Source of the DNA: an uncultured Rhodospira sp.
Lineage (GTDB): Bacteria; Pseudomonadota; Alphaproteobacteria; Rhodospirillales; Rhodospirillaceae
NCBI RefSeq assembly: GCF_937138205.1
Contig: NZ_CAKZOT010000047.1
Location: 16,931-80,930 of the forward strand
Direction: 5' to 3'
Length of the DNA stretch: 64,000 nt
The stretch's first letter is position 1, and every line of letters begins with the position of its first letter. The notes under the pieces were generated by a model. That model had not been told where the DNA came from, did not search any database, and was given only the letters and a program-made list of their open reading frames with translations. The translations under genes and the position numbers were made by a program. Positions 51,971 through 61,696 of this stretch are shown piece by piece.

Positions 51971-52963
51971 CTAAAAACTCACCGCGATGCTCACGGCGCC
52001 GTGGTTGGTCAGGCCGCGCTGGGTCTCGAACTGCTTGGTTCCGACCACATGGGTATAGCCGACGCGCACGTCGTTGAGCGTCACCTCGATGCCGGCGCGC
52101 AGCTCGCCGACGAGGTAATTTTTGTCCACGCTCGGGCTGCCGTCGCCGAAGGTGTTGCCGTCCAGGAAGATGTTGCGGGCCACGGCGCGCACGTCGGTGC
52201 CGGCGAACACGTACCAGCCGTCGCCGGCGCCGGGGTCGAACACCGCCGTGCCGGGCTGGCTCGGCCCGATCAGGGGTGGGCCGGCGTCCACCCGCAAGGA
52301 CTGCCCCAGCCGCACCATGAACCCGGCGTTGGCGTGGATATAGGCGTTGCCGAGGGCGGCACCGACGTGCGGCGTGATGTCCGCCTCCAGGCCCAGGGGC
52401 TCGGCCCTGACCGCGCCCGGCCAGCTTCGCTTGTAGCCGAGATTGACCACGGGTTCGTTGTCGATCTGGTTGTCCCAGCCGCGCGGCTCGGCGACGTGCA
52501 TGATGTCGTGGACGAACGATTGCGTTTCGCCGGCCTGCGAGGCCGGCCCCACCACGCCCAGCGTCAGTGACATGTGGTCCAGGTGCCGCTCGGCCTCGCT
52601 GAGAAGTTCCATGGAGGCGAACAGAAACCCCGCCCAGGGGTGATCGTCGGGCTGCGGTTCGCGGATCGTGATGTCGCTTGGCGTGAACATGGTCTGACCG
52701 ACGGTGAACAGCACGCGCTCGCGCCCGTACGACGACATCAACGGCAGGACATCGGCGAGACCGTCCGCCCATGGGGTATCGCGCATCGCCGGGCTGTAGC
52801 CGATGACGATGCCGTTGGTGTAGTTGCGGTCGGTGTTGGCGAAGGTGTCGTTTTCGAGCTGAAACGTGATGATGGCCCCGTCATCGTCGTCGGCCGCGAA
52901 TGCCGGACCGGCAAAGCCCACGCCCATCAGGCCCAGGACACAAAGCTTGGAAATATGCCGCAC
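51971..52963 (-). CDS. LpxR family lipid A deacylase-like outer membrane protein
   Basis: A 330-residue predicted outer-membrane barrel with a signal peptide (about 1-23, ending AFA). The conserved catalytic-region motif QLENDTFANTDRNYTNG occurs at about 35-51 (LpxR/DUF2219 family), there are alternating hydrophobic strands, and the protein ends with Phe. LpxR removes the 3'-acyloxyacyl group from lipid A. The start is GTG at 52963, with AGGAGG 10 bases upstream. It follows accC by 33 bases, so it may be co-transcribed with aroQ-accB-accC. Confidence 0.8.
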   Translation of the reverse strand: MRHISKLCVLGLMGVGFAGPAFAADDDDGAIITFQLENDTFANTDRNYTNGIVIGYSPAMRDTPWADGLADVLPLMSSYGRERVLFTVGQTMFTPSDITIREPQPDDHPWAGFLFASMELLSEAERHLDHMSLTLGVVGPASQAGETQSFVHDIMHVAEPRGWDNQIDNEPVVNLGYKRSWPGAVRAEPLGLEADITPHVGAALGNAYIHANAGFMVRLGQSLRVDAGPPLIGPSQPGTAVFDPGAGDGWYVFAGTDVRAVARNIFLDGNTFGDGSPSVDKNYLVGELRAGIEVTLNDVRVGYTHVVGTKQFETQRGLTNHGAVSIAVSF

Positions 52964-52996
52964 GGGCTATGGTCCTCCTGGTCGGGGGGGCGCGCC

Positions 52997-54376
52997 TCAC
53001 GCCCCCTCTGTCACGAACCGTTCCAGCCAACGGATGTCATAGTCGCCGGTGACGAAGGCGGGCGCCTGCATCAAACGCTGGTGCAGCGGGATGGTGGTTT
53101 CAACCCCTTCGATCACATACTCGCCCAGCGCCCGGCGCAGGCGCATCAGGCATTCGGTGCGGTTGGCGCCGTGGACGATCAGCTTGGCGATCATGCTGTC
53201 GTAGTGCGGCGGGACCTTCAAGCCCGTATACAACCCGGACTCGACCCGCACGCCCATGCCGCCGGGGGCGTGATAGCGGCCGATCGTGCCGGGCGACGGG
53301 GCGAAGGTCACCGGGTTCTCGGCGTTGATGCGGCATTCGATGGCGTGGCCGTGGAAGCGGATGTCGTCCTGGGTGTAGCCCAGGTGCTCGCCCTGGGCGA
53401 CGCGGATCTGTTCCTTCACCAGGTCGAGCGTGGTGATCATCTCGGAGACCGGGTGTTCCACCTGCAGGCGGGTGTTCATTTCCATGAAATAGAACTGCCC
53501 GTCCTCGTACAGGAACTCCATGGTGCCGGCGTTGTGATAGCCCAGCGTGCGCGCCGCCTTGCAGGCGACGGCGCCGATGCGTTCGCGCGCCGCCGCGTCG
53601 AGCGCGGGCGAGGGCGCCTCTTCCAGAACCTTCTGGTGCTTGCGCTGAAGCGAACAGTCGCGCTCGCCCAGGTGCACGACAGTGCCGTGCATGTCGGCCA
53701 GGATCTGCACCTCGATGTGGCGCGGGTTGCCGAGGTACTTCTCCATGTAGACTTCGGCGCTGCCGAAGCCGGCCAGGGCCTCGGTGCGCGCGGTCTGCCA
53801 GGCCTCGACCACCTGGTCCGCGGTGTTGGCCACCTTCATGCCGCGCCCGCCGCCGCCGGCGGCGGCCTTGATGAGCACCGGATAGCCGATCTGCTCGGCC
53901 ATGGCCACGGCCTCGGCGTCGCTGGTGACGGCGCCCTTGGAGCCCGGCACGACCGGCAAGCCGGCCTCGGCGGCGGCCCGCTTGGCGGCGATCTTGTCGC
54001 CCATCATGCGGATCAGGCGCGCCGGCGGGCCGATGAAGGCCATGTGGTGGTCGTGCACCATCTCGGCGAAGTCGGCGTTTTCCGACAGGAACCCGTAGCC
54101 GGGATGGATCGCGTCGCAGCCGGTGACCGTGGCCGCCGCCAGCAACGCCACCTTGTTCAGGTAGCTGTCGCGGGCGGACGGCGGGCCAATGCACACCGAT
54201 TCATCGGCCAGGCGCACGTGCATGGCTTCAGCATCGGCGGTGGAATGCACGGCGACGGTGTGGATGCCCATCTCGCGGCACGCGCGCAGGATGCGCAGCG
54301 CGATCTCGCCGCGGTTGGCGATCAGCACCTTCTCGAACTCGATCGGAGGGCGCTCCGGGGCGGAGGGAGAGGACAT
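52997..54376 (-). CDS. accC: Acetyl-CoA carboxylase, biotin carboxylase subunit
   Basis: A 459-residue ATP-grasp enzyme. It has KVLIANRGEIALRILRACRE, AIHPGYGFLSENADFAE, the glycine-rich loop KAAAGGGGRGMK, and the catalytic region FMEMNTRLQVEHPVSEMIT. It carboxylates biotin on AccB, the first half of malonyl-CoA synthesis. It lies 11 bases downstream of accB. Normal length, no defects. Confidence 0.97.
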   Translation of the reverse strand: MSSPSAPERPPIEFEKVLIANRGEIALRILRACREMGIHTVAVHSTADAEAMHVRLADESVCIGPPSARDSYLNKVALLAAATVTGCDAIHPGYGFLSENADFAEMVHDHHMAFIGPPARLIRMMGDKIAAKRAAAEAGLPVVPGSKGAVTSDAEAVAMAEQIGYPVLIKAAAGGGGRGMKVANTADQVVEAWQTARTEALAGFGSAEVYMEKYLGNPRHIEVQILADMHGTVVHLGERDCSLQRKHQKVLEEAPSPALDAAARERIGAVACKAARTLGYHNAGTMEFLYEDGQFYFMEMNTRLQVEHPVSEMITTLDLVKEQIRVAQGEHLGYTQDDIRFHGHAIECRINAENPVTFAPSPGTIGRYHAPGGMGVRVESGLYTGLKVPPHYDSMIAKLIVHGANRTECLMRLRRALGEYVIEGVETTIPLHQRLMQAPAFVTGDYDIRWLERFVTEGA

Positions 54377-54387
54377 CGGCGCCAGCC

Positions 54388-54837
54388 CTATTCAATGACC
54401 ACCAGCGGCTCGCCGTACTCCACCGGCGTCGCATCGCCCACCAGGATGGCGGTGACACGGCCGGCGCGCGGCGCCCGCACGGGGTTGAAGGTCTTCATGG
54501 CCTCGATCAGCAGCAGGGTGGCGCCGTCCTCGACCGAGTCGCCGACCTTGATGAAGTCGGGGGCGCCCGGCTCGGGCGCCAGGTAGACCACCCCAACCAT
54601 GGGCGAGGTCACGGCGCCGGGGTGCTCCTCGGGCCGGGCCGCTGCGCCGCCGCCCGCGGGTGGCTCCGCCGGGGCCGGTGGCGGCGCGGCGGCGGCGGCG
54701 CTGGCGGCGACGGTCAGCGTGCGGGCCACCCGGATGCGCACCTCGCCGGTGTCGTACTCGATCTCGGACAGGCCGGTTTCGCCAAGCAGGTCGGCAAGCG
54801 CCCGGACGGCGTCGGTGTCGATGGGAGTGCTGGCCAT
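54388..54837 (-). CDS. accB: Biotin carboxyl carrier protein of acetyl-CoA carboxylase
   Basis: A 149-residue carrier. It has an N-terminal helix region (about 1-40), an Ala/Pro-rich hinge (about 45-70), and a biotinyl domain with the modified lysine in EAMKTFNPV. It shuttles carboxybiotin between AccC and the carboxyltransferase. It sits between aroQ and accC in the common aroQ-accB-accC operon. Confidence 0.96.
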   Translation of the reverse strand: MASTPIDTDAVRALADLLGETGLSEIEYDTGEVRIRVARTLTVAASAAAAAPPPAPAEPPAGGGAAARPEEHPGAVTSPMVGVVYLAPEPGAPDFIKVGDSVEDGATLLLIEAMKTFNPVRAPRAGRVTAILVGDATPVEYGEPLVVIE

Positions 54838-54895
54838 GATGGTGTCTTCGGCCTTTCATCACAGGGAACAGACCGGCCGGGCGGACCCGGCGGCG

Positions 54896-55369
54896 TCAAG
54901 GGGTGGTCGATTGAGCCCCGGGATCGGGACTCGCGTTGAGCAGGCGGCTCATGGCCTCCAGGGCCAGCCCATAGCCCTGTCCTCCCAGGCCGGCGATGAC
55001 CCCGGCCGCGATGGGGGAGATGTAGGACGTGTGGCGGAAAGACTCACGGGCAAAAACGTTCGACAGATGCACCTCGATCACCGGTCGTCCGACGGCGCGC
55101 AGGGCGTCGGCCAGGGCCACGGAGGTATGCGTGTACCCGGCGGCATTGATGATGATGCCGCGCACGTCGGTGTGGGCGGTCTGGATCCACTCGATCAGTT
55201 CGCCCTCGTGGTTGCTCTGCCGGAAATCGATGGCGTAGCCGAGGGCCTCGCCCCGCGCCCGGCAGGCGGCGGCGATCTCGTCGAGCGTCTCGTGCCCATA
55301 CACGGTCGGCTCACGCCGGCCCAGCAGGTTCAGGTTTGGTCCATTGAGAATCAGGATGGTGGCGGGCAA
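54896..55369 (-). CDS. aroQ: 3-dehydroquinate dehydratase, type II
   Basis: A 157-residue dodecameric-type enzyme of the shikimate pathway. [19 protein letters not shown] carries the catalytic Tyr/Arg region. [27 protein letters not shown] and [17 protein letters not shown] are the other conserved blocks. No ATG fits the conserved N-terminus. The best start is TTG at 55369, with AAGGAGG 10 bases upstream. It is first in the aroQ-accB-accC operon. Confidence 0.94.
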   Translation of the reverse strand: MPATILILNGPNLNLLGRREPTVYGHETLDEIAAACRARGEALGYAIDFRQSNHEGELIEWIQTAHTDVRGIIINAAGYTHTSVALADALRAVGRPVIEVHLSNVFARESFRHTSYISPIAAGVIAGLGGQGYGLALEAMSRLLNASPDPGAQSTTP

Positions 55370-55590
55370 TGGGCCTCTGCCTCCTTGGCGCACCTGGATA
55401 GCCTCGCACGCGCCGGCGAGCGGCACCGTGCCTCGGTGGGCCTGTCCTATATCACGTCCCGCTCCGGAGCAACACGCTGTTGCACATGCGAACACACAGG
55501 GCCGAGCGTGACGCCGGGGATTGTCCGGGCCGGGGCGCTCTGCCACGATCGCCGTCCCGCCCCGTCCGCCCTCTGTATCGGACTGCCGCC

Positions 55591-56715
55591 ATGCCCGAGG
55601 TGCCTTTGTCCGCTCCCGCCGACCCGGCGCCAGAGGACTCGGTCCGTTTTCCCGACAATCCGGTCCTGGTGGCCCTGACGCGCGGCGAGGCGATCGAGTC
55701 CTTCCATCGCGGCGCGGCCATCGCCCTGCGCGCCGACGGCCGGCCGGTGCTGGCCTGGGGCGATGTCGAGCGGCCGGTGTTCGCGCGTTCGGCGCTGAAG
55801 CCGATTCAGGCGCTGCCTCTGCTGGAGGCGTTGCCCGACGCGCCCGACCTGACGGCGGAGCGGATCGCGCTGCACACAGCCTCGCACGGGGGCTGGCCGA
55901 TGCACGTGGACCGGATTCGCGCGTGGCTGGCCGCGATGGGCCTGACCGAGGCCGACTTGGAGTGCGGTGGGCGCGATTGGCCGCTGGACCCGGAGGCGAC
56001 GCGTGATCTTGCCCGGCGCGGCGGCGCACCCGGCCCGGCGCACCACAACTGCGCCGGCCAGCACACCGGGTTCCTGCGGCTGGCGCTGGCCCTGGGCGCG
56101 CCGACTGCCGGCTATAGCCGGGCCGACCATGCCGTGCAGCAGGCGGTTACGGCGGTGCTGGGCGATCTCACCGACATCGACATGGAGACGGTGCCCTGGG
56201 GCGTGGAGGGCTGCGGCATCCCCTCTCCGGCGCTGCCGTTGTGGGCGGTGGCGCTGGGGACGGCGCGGCTGGCGGATCCGTCCGGCCTGGAGCCCGCGCG
56301 GGCGGGCGCGGCGAACCGTCTGCGGGCGGCCATGGCGGCGTGCCCCGACCTGGTGGCCGGCCCCGGTTCGTGCGACTCGCGCGTCATCCGCGCCACCGGC
56401 GGGCGCGTGCTGGTCAAGCGCGGGGCCGAGGGCGTCATGGTGGCGCTGCTGCCCGAGCCGGGCCTGGGCGTGGCGCTGAAGATCGACGACGGCGCCGCCC
56501 GTGCCGCCGAAGTGGCGCTGGGTTTGGTCTTGGAGACTCTGGGGGTGTTGACGGCCGACGAGCGCGCGGCGTTGGCCGACCTGTTCCAGCCGGCGCTGAC
56601 CAATGCCGCCGGGCAGGAGACAGGGCGCACCGTACCCGTCCTTCCGCCCGAGGCGGCGGACGACGACGAGCCGCTCGGCGATCCGTGGGACGAGGATTGG
56701 GACGACGAGGATTGA
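55591..56715 (+). CDS. Asparaginase, rhizobial type II family (PF06089)
   Basis: A 374-residue protein. [19 protein letters not shown] (nucleophile serine and lysine region), [28 protein letters not shown] and [18 protein letters not shown] match the rhizobial thermolabile asparaginase family, unrelated to E. coli AnsA/B. It probably hydrolyses asparagine to aspartate and ammonia. A very acidic tail (about 355-374, [18 protein letters not shown]) is unusual. The ATG at 55591 is preferred over the upstream frame. Confidence 0.87.
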   Translation: MPEVPLSAPADPAPEDSVRFPDNPVLVALTRGEAIESFHRGAAIALRADGRPVLAWGDVERPVFARSALKPIQALPLLEALPDAPDLTAERIALHTASHGGWPMHVDRIRAWLAAMGLTEADLECGGRDWPLDPEATRDLARRGGAPGPAHHNCAGQHTGFLRLALALGAPTAGYSRADHAVQQAVTAVLGDLTDIDMETVPWGVEGCGIPSPALPLWAVALGTARLADPSGLEPARAGAANRLRAAMAACPDLVAGPGSCDSRVIRATGGRVLVKRGAEGVMVALLPEPGLGVALKIDDGAARAAEVALGLVLETLGVLTADERAALADLFQPALTNAAGQETGRTVPVLPPEAADDDEPLGDPWDEDWDDED

Positions 56716-56781
56716 AGCGGTGGATCGGGGTGTTCTCGCGGCCCGACTCCCGCCTCGCCGATGTACAGACGTGACGGCCGA

Positions 56782-57228
56782 CTACGCGACGCCGTAGTTC
56801 TCGCCGTGGATGTAGGCGTCCCGCTCGCTCAGGTCGCGGCTCATCTGGTCATGCATGGCCCGGTGCAGGTCGCGCATGGACACCATCGACACCACCCGGT
56901 CCCCGTCGACCAGGGGCAGGTGGCGGAACCCTTCCTCCTGCATCAGGTTGAGGGCCTCGGTGGCGGAGGCATTCGCCGGCAAGGTGTGCGGATCGGGTGT
57001 CATGATCTCGTCGGCCCGGGTGGCCACCGGATTGCGGCCGATGGCGACGACGCGGGCGGTGATGTCGCGTTCGGTGATGATGCCGCTGAGCCGCTTGCCG
57101 TCCATCACCAGGACGGCACCGACGCGGTGGGTGGCCATGGCGACAGCCGCATCGCGGGCCGAGGCGTCCGGCCCGACGCTGATGAGAACACTGGTGTTGA
57201 CGATCTCCGGAACGAGTTTACGAAGCAT
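56782..57228 (-). CDS. CBS domain pair protein
   Basis: A 148-residue stand-alone CBS pair: VGAVLVMDGKRLSGIITERD, then ITARVVAIG (CBS1) and EIMTPDPHTLPANAS to GFRHLPLVDGDRVVSMVSMRD (CBS2). It probably binds adenosine ligands; its partner is unknown. GGGAGGATTGAGA precedes the ATG at 57228. It converges on the asparaginase gene. Confidence 0.88.
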   Translation of the reverse strand: MLRKLVPEIVNTSVLISVGPDASARDAAVAMATHRVGAVLVMDGKRLSGIITERDITARVVAIGRNPVATRADEIMTPDPHTLPANASATEALNLMQEEGFRHLPLVDGDRVVSMVSMRDLHRAMHDQMSRDLSERDAYIHGENYGVA

Positions 57229-57461
57229 TCTCAATCCTCCCTGTGATCGACGCCCGCCGTTCGCCCAGGGTCGTTTGTCTGCCCCGGTGCCATGACGCGG
57301 ACGGGTCAACGCTCCCGCTCGTTTCGAGCATAGTATAAATAGGGCGGCGTCTCGACCCTGAACGTGAGGGGCGATCGTCTTCACACGTCTGCGCCAACGG
57401 TCGCGCGAGCTGCCAGAGCCGCGCAAGACCCCACGCCAACCCGCCCCATTTCATCTATGGT
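57229..57461. other. Intergenic gap upstream of the CBS gene
   Basis: About 230 bases between the CBS start and the family A repeat. A TATAAATA-type stretch near 57333-57340 may be part of a promoter. No gene was found. Confidence 0.35.
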
Positions 57462-57643
57462 ATTCACACGTCTTTCCGCCGAAGCGGCGGCACTTCGCTC
57501 GCGCGACGATGTGACTCGTCATTGCGAACCCTCGTCGCAAGACGAGGGTGAAGCAATCCAGGGCGAAAAACACAAGTATCCGCCCTGGATTGCTTCGTCA
57601 CTTCGTTCCTCGCAATGACAAACAGAAACAACGTTGTGTGAAT
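57462..57643. repeat. MITE-like repeat, family A, full-length copy 2
   Basis: A 182-bp element with 8-bp terminal inverted repeats ATTCACAC/GTGTGAAT. It is nearly identical over its length to 43266-43446 by visual alignment. Its inner core CATTGCGA to TCGCAATG is the part shared with the 1.4 and 34.9 kb copies. No transposase is present, so any mobility would need a protein supplied elsewhere. Confidence 0.9.
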
Positions 57644-57772
57644 CAGATAGCCGTTTACGGGGAGGGTTGGGGAGGGGTTCTGTTCCGTCCTGTCGGCTCA
57701 CGCGAACGCTCCCAACCTCCCCCACAATGGGGGAGTTCGGGAGGGGTGACACCCGGCGGCGCGGCGCCGCCC

Positions 57773-59323
57773 TCAGTCCAGCACCACCAGCAGCGTCACC
57801 AGGATGGCCACCAGGCCCCACGGCAGCACTCTCAACACCGGGTTCCGGCGCGGCCCCATGGCCTTCAGCGTGTCGGGATGCAGGCGCAGGCCGTCGGCGC
57901 TGATCATCGAGGCGGCGCGGTCGGCGTGATCCAGGATCTTCGGCAGCCGGTCCGCCGCCGTGGTCAGCGTCTCGAAGCCGCTGCGCAGGCGCCCCACCGG
58001 CCCCAGGGTCTCGGCCATCCACTTTTCGATCAGCGGCTGCGCCAGTTCCCACATGTTCACCGTGGGCGCCACGGTGCGGCCGACGCCCTCGGTCACCAGC
58101 ATACTTTTTTGCAGCAACAGAAGCTGCGGCTGGGTCGACATCTGGAAGGTTTCGGTGACCTGGAACAGCTGCGCCAGCAGGCGGGCAATGGAGATCTCGG
58201 CCAGCGGCTTGCCCAGGATCGGCTCGGCGATGGAGCGCGACGCCTGGGTGAAGGCCTCGACCGACTGGTCGGCCGGGATCCAGCCGGCGACAAAATGCGC
58301 CACGGCGACGCGGCGGTAGTCGCGGGTCAGGAACCCCAGCAGCATCTCGCCCAGGGTGCGCCGGGTGGCGGAGTCGACGCGGCCCATGATGCCGAAGTCC
58401 ACGGCGACGACGGTGCCGTCCGGTTCGACGAACAGATTCCCCGGGTGCATGTCGGCGTGAAAGAAGCCGTCGCGGAACACCATGTTGAAGAAGGCATTGG
58501 AGGTGCGGCGGATCACCTCCAGCGGGTCCAGCCCGGCCGCGACCATCGTGTCGATCTCGTCGACCGGAATGCCGACGATGCGCTCCTGGGTCATGACCTG
58601 CTGGCCGGTGCGCGACCAGTCCACCTCCGGCACGCGGAAGGTCTCGTCGCCGGCGAAGTTCTCGGCCATCTCGCTGGCGGCGGCGGCCTCGAACCGCAGG
58701 TCCATCTCCATGTGGACCGAGACCTCGAACGTGCGGATGGTTTCAACCGGTTTCAGGCGCTTCATGACCGGCTGGGTCGATTCCATCACCTCCGCCAACC
58801 AGAGAAGCAGGGCGATGTCGCGCCGGAACGCCGCCTCGACCCCCGGCCGCAGCACCTTCACCGCCACCTTGCGGCCCTCCGGATAGGTCTTGTCGGGGGG
58901 CGTGATGGCGAAATGCACCTGGGCGATGGAGGCGGCGGCGACCGGCGTTTCGTCGAAGGTTTCGTACAGCACCTCAAGCGGGCGATCGAGTTCCGACTCG
59001 ATGATCTCCCGCACCTGCTCGAACGGGAACGGCGGCAGCCGGTCCTGCAGGTCGGACAGGTCGGCGGAGATCTCCTCGCCGAGCAGGTCGGAGCGGATGG
59101 ACAGCGCCTGGCCGAACTTGATGGCCGTCGGCCCCAGTTCCACCAGGGCATTGGCCAGCCGCTGGCCCGGCCGGCCCGGCGCCTTGCGGTTGACGAACAG
59201 GCGGGCGGCGGCGATGACCGGCTTGGCCACGCCGACCCGTTCGAGCAGGAACAGGGCGTTGTGGCGCGCCAGCACGCGGGCGATCACCCACAGGCGGATC
59301 AGATTGCGGCCGAGGCGTTGCAT
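57773..59323 (-). CDS. ubiB: UbiB ubiquinone biosynthesis atypical kinase
   Basis: A 516-residue ADCK/UbiB protein. It has the KxGQ motif in TAIKFGQALSIRSDLL, AAASIAQVHFA (the alanine-rich loop replacing the glycine loop), FHADMHPGNLFV and VAVDFGIMG, and one or two C-terminal membrane helices (about 495-515). It supports ubiquinone synthesis at the inner membrane. It lies 21 bases downstream of ubiE. Confidence 0.95.
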   Translation of the reverse strand: MQRLGRNLIRLWVIARVLARHNALFLLERVGVAKPVIAAARLFVNRKAPGRPGQRLANALVELGPTAIKFGQALSIRSDLLGEEISADLSDLQDRLPPFPFEQVREIIESELDRPLEVLYETFDETPVAAASIAQVHFAITPPDKTYPEGRKVAVKVLRPGVEAAFRRDIALLLWLAEVMESTQPVMKRLKPVETIRTFEVSVHMEMDLRFEAAAASEMAENFAGDETFRVPEVDWSRTGQQVMTQERIVGIPVDEIDTMVAAGLDPLEVIRRTSNAFFNMVFRDGFFHADMHPGNLFVEPDGTVVAVDFGIMGRVDSATRRTLGEMLLGFLTRDYRRVAVAHFVAGWIPADQSVEAFTQASRSIAEPILGKPLAEISIARLLAQLFQVTETFQMSTQPQLLLLQKSMLVTEGVGRTVAPTVNMWELAQPLIEKWMAETLGPVGRLRSGFETLTTAADRLPKILDHADRAASMISADGLRLHPDTLKAMGPRRNPVLRVLPWGLVAILVTLLVVLD

Positions 59324-59344
59324 GAGACGGGTCCGGGGTCGGGC

Positions 59345-60229
59345 CTAGAGGCGCCAGCCCGAGTGAATGGCGGCGATCCCCGCCGAGAGATTGCGATACC
59401 GAACACGCCGCAGGCCGGCGGCCGACATGCGCCGGCACAGCTCCTCCTGCGGCGGGAACCGGCGGATGCTTTCCGCAAGGTACTCATAGGACTCGCGGTC
59501 GCGCGCCACGACCTGCCCCAGGGTCGGAAGGACCGAGAAGGAGTAGGTGTCATACAGCCGATCCAGGCCGGGCACCACGACCTTGCTGAACTCCAGGCAG
59601 AAAAAGCGGCCGCCGGGCTTCAGCACACGGCGGGCCTCGGCCAGGGCGGCGTCGATGCGGGTGACGTTCCGCAGGCAGAAGGCGATCGTGTAGAGATCGA
59701 CGCTGGCGTCGTCCACCGGCAACTTTTCGGCGTCGCCCACCATCCAGTCCAGGCCGGCCACCAGGCCCCGGTCGAGCGCGCGGTCACGCCCCACCCGGAT
59801 CATGTTTTCGTTGATGTCGCAAACCATGACTCGGCCGCCGCCGGCCGGCGGCGCGGGCGCCAGCGCCTCGTCCGAGGCGTCGACGTCGGGGTCGGCACGG
59901 CCCATGCGGCGGCGTGATGCCTCGGCGCGACGGGTCATGCGGTCGAGCAGGCGAAAGGCGATATCGCCGGTGCCGCCGCCGACGTCCAGGCAGGTCATCC
60001 CGGCCTGGGGCGCGACCATGTCGACGAACGAATCCTTCCAGAGGCGATGGACGCCCCCGCTCATCAGGTCGTTCATCAGGTCGTAGCGCGAGGCCACGGA
60101 ATCGAACACGCCCCGAACCATGCCGGCCTTTTCGGCGGCGCGGACGGTGCGGTATCCGAAGTGGGTGGTGTCCGGGTCGGCCGGGGCGGCGGAGCCGGAC
60201 TCCGGCGTGTCGGAGTCATGCTGTGTCAT
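59345..60229 (-). CDS. ubiE: Ubiquinone/menaquinone C-methyltransferase
   Basis: A 294-residue class I SAM methyltransferase. It has [37 protein letters not shown] (motif I), [20 protein letters not shown], and [18 protein letters not shown]. About 35 extra residues (about 110-145, Arg-, Asp- and Pro-rich) lie between motif I and the next strand, which explains why it is longer than the roughly 250-residue E. coli enzyme. The ATG at 60229 follows AAGGTG. It is divergent from mutM. Confidence 0.95.
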   Translation of the reverse strand: MTQHDSDTPESGSAAPADPDTTHFGYRTVRAAEKAGMVRGVFDSVASRYDLMNDLMSGGVHRLWKDSFVDMVAPQAGMTCLDVGGGTGDIAFRLLDRMTRRAEASRRRMGRADPDVDASDEALAPAPPAGGGRVMVCDINENMIRVGRDRALDRGLVAGLDWMVGDAEKLPVDDASVDLYTIAFCLRNVTRIDAALAEARRVLKPGGRFFCLEFSKVVVPGLDRLYDTYSFSVLPTLGQVVARDRESYEYLAESIRRFPPQEELCRRMSAAGLRRVRYRNLSAGIAAIHSGWRL

Positions 60230-60331
60230 GCGCGGCACCTTAACGGATCGAGGGGCGCCGCACCAGAATTGTCGCGCGGGCGCCGTGCGTCTATATGGGG
60301 CGGTTGTCCGCCGGTCTGGAGTCCTCCATTC

Positions 60332-61171
60332 ATGCCCGAACTGCCCGAGGTGGAGACCGTCCGCCGTGGCCTAGCGCCGGTGTTGTTGGGCCGCCGACTG
60401 ACGCGGGTGGTGGTGCGCCAGCCCATGCTGCGCTGGCCGGTGCCGCTGGAGTTCGCGCGGGCGCTGACCGGTCGGCGGGTCGAGGCCCTGGACCGGCGCG
60501 GCAAGTACCTGTTGATCCGGCTGGATGACGACCGGGTTGTGATCGGACACCTGGGCATGTCGGGCTCGCTGGCGGTGCGTCCGCCGGGCGAGGCGCCGGC
60601 CCTGCACGACCACGTGATCCTGGAGACCGACGCGGGCGCGTGCGTGACCTTCCACGACCCGCGCCGATTCGGCGCCCTGCTGTTGAGCACCGCGCTGGGG
60701 GTGGAGGCCCACCCGCTGCTCGCCCACCTGGGGCCGGAACCGCTGGACGGCGCCTTCGACGGCCCGGCGCTGGCGGCGCGGCTGGCCGGCAAGCGCTGTT
60801 CCGTCAAGGCGGCGTTGCTCGACCAGCGCGTGGTGGCCGGCCTGGGCAACATCTATGTCAGCGAGAGCCTGTTTCGCGCCGGATTGTCGCCGCGCCGGCT
60901 GGCCGGCTCCGTCTCCGGTGCGCGCGCCGCGCGGCTGGCCGTGGCCATCCAGGCCGTCCTGCTGGAGGCGCTGGAGTCGGGCGGCTCGACTCTGCGGGAT
61001 CACCGCCAGGCGAATGGCGAGCTCGGCTATTTCCAGCACGCGTTCGCGGTCTACGACAAGGAGGGGCAGCCCTGTCCCGGCTGCGACTGCGACGTGGCGC
61101 GCGAGGGCGGGATCCGGCGCCTGGTGCAGGGGGGACGCTCCACATTTTACTGTGCCCGCCGACAGCGCTGA
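60332..61171 (+). CDS. mutM: Formamidopyrimidine-DNA glycosylase
   Basis: A 279-residue base-excision repair enzyme. The catalytic N-terminus [13 protein letters not shown], the H2TH region with [19 protein letters not shown], and a C-terminal zinc-finger region are present. The finger reads [13 protein letters not shown], then [13 protein letters not shown]: the usual fourth cysteine of FYCxxCQ is arginine (codon CGA), while an extra cysteine occurs after the first pair. The start is ATG at 60332. It is in the ubiB-ubiE/mutM-echA neighbourhood common in alphaproteobacteria. Confidence 0.94.
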   Translation: MPELPEVETVRRGLAPVLLGRRLTRVVVRQPMLRWPVPLEFARALTGRRVEALDRRGKYLLIRLDDDRVVIGHLGMSGSLAVRPPGEAPALHDHVILETDAGACVTFHDPRRFGALLLSTALGVEAHPLLAHLGPEPLDGAFDGPALAARLAGKRCSVKAALLDQRVVAGLGNIYVSESLFRAGLSPRRLAGSVSGARAARLAVAIQAVLLEALESGGSTLRDHRQANGELGYFQHAFAVYDKEGQPCPGCDCDVAREGGIRRLVQGGRSTFYCARRQR

Positions 61172-61187
61172 TGTAGCGTGCCCAGCC

Positions 61188-61583
61188 ATGAAACACGGGT
61201 TCGGGAGACTGGCCGGCGCGATGGTGGCCGTCGCCCTGGTGGCGGCGATGCCGGCGCGCGCGGTGTTGGCTGAAGCGGGGGCGGGGGAGGCGGGGGCGTT
61301 CGTCGCCGGCACCGAGGACCTGCCGCTCATGGCCGGGCTGCGGCAGATGCCGGACCAGGGGGTGGTGTTCGAGACGGCCCAGGGCCGCATTGTCGAGGCC
61401 TTCGCGGTCGGGTTCCTTGACCGGGCGCGGGTCGAGCGCTTCTATGTCGACAGTCTGCCTCAGCTTGGCTGGCGCCACGCCGGCGGCCTGACCTTCCGCC
61501 GCGAGGGCGAGGTCCTGACGCTGTCGTTTCCGCAGGGGGCCGACCCCTTGACGGTCCGGTTCCGCATCGCGCCGGGCTCTTGA
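61188..61583 (+). CDS. Conserved hypothetical exported protein
   Basis: A 131-residue protein with a signal peptide (about 1-28, [19 protein letters not shown]). The body contains [40 protein letters not shown] and [15 protein letters not shown]. The pattern suggests a small periplasmic protein of the kind found between mutM and an enoyl-CoA hydratase in Rhodospirillales; function is unknown. It starts 16 bases after mutM. Confidence 0.75.
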   Translation: MKHGFGRLAGAMVAVALVAAMPARAVLAEAGAGEAGAFVAGTEDLPLMAGLRQMPDQGVVFETAQGRIVEAFAVGFLDRARVERFYVDSLPQLGWRHAGGLTFRREGEVLTLSFPQGADPLTVRFRIAPGS

Positions 61584-61696
61584 CCGACGGCCCGACTGCT
61601 GGCACGAGAAGCGTCCGCGCCCCTTCGGCTGACCCGGTTTCCCACAGGGATCTTCCCCCGCGACTCAACGGTGCGGATCAGAGCGGAGCGTCAATC

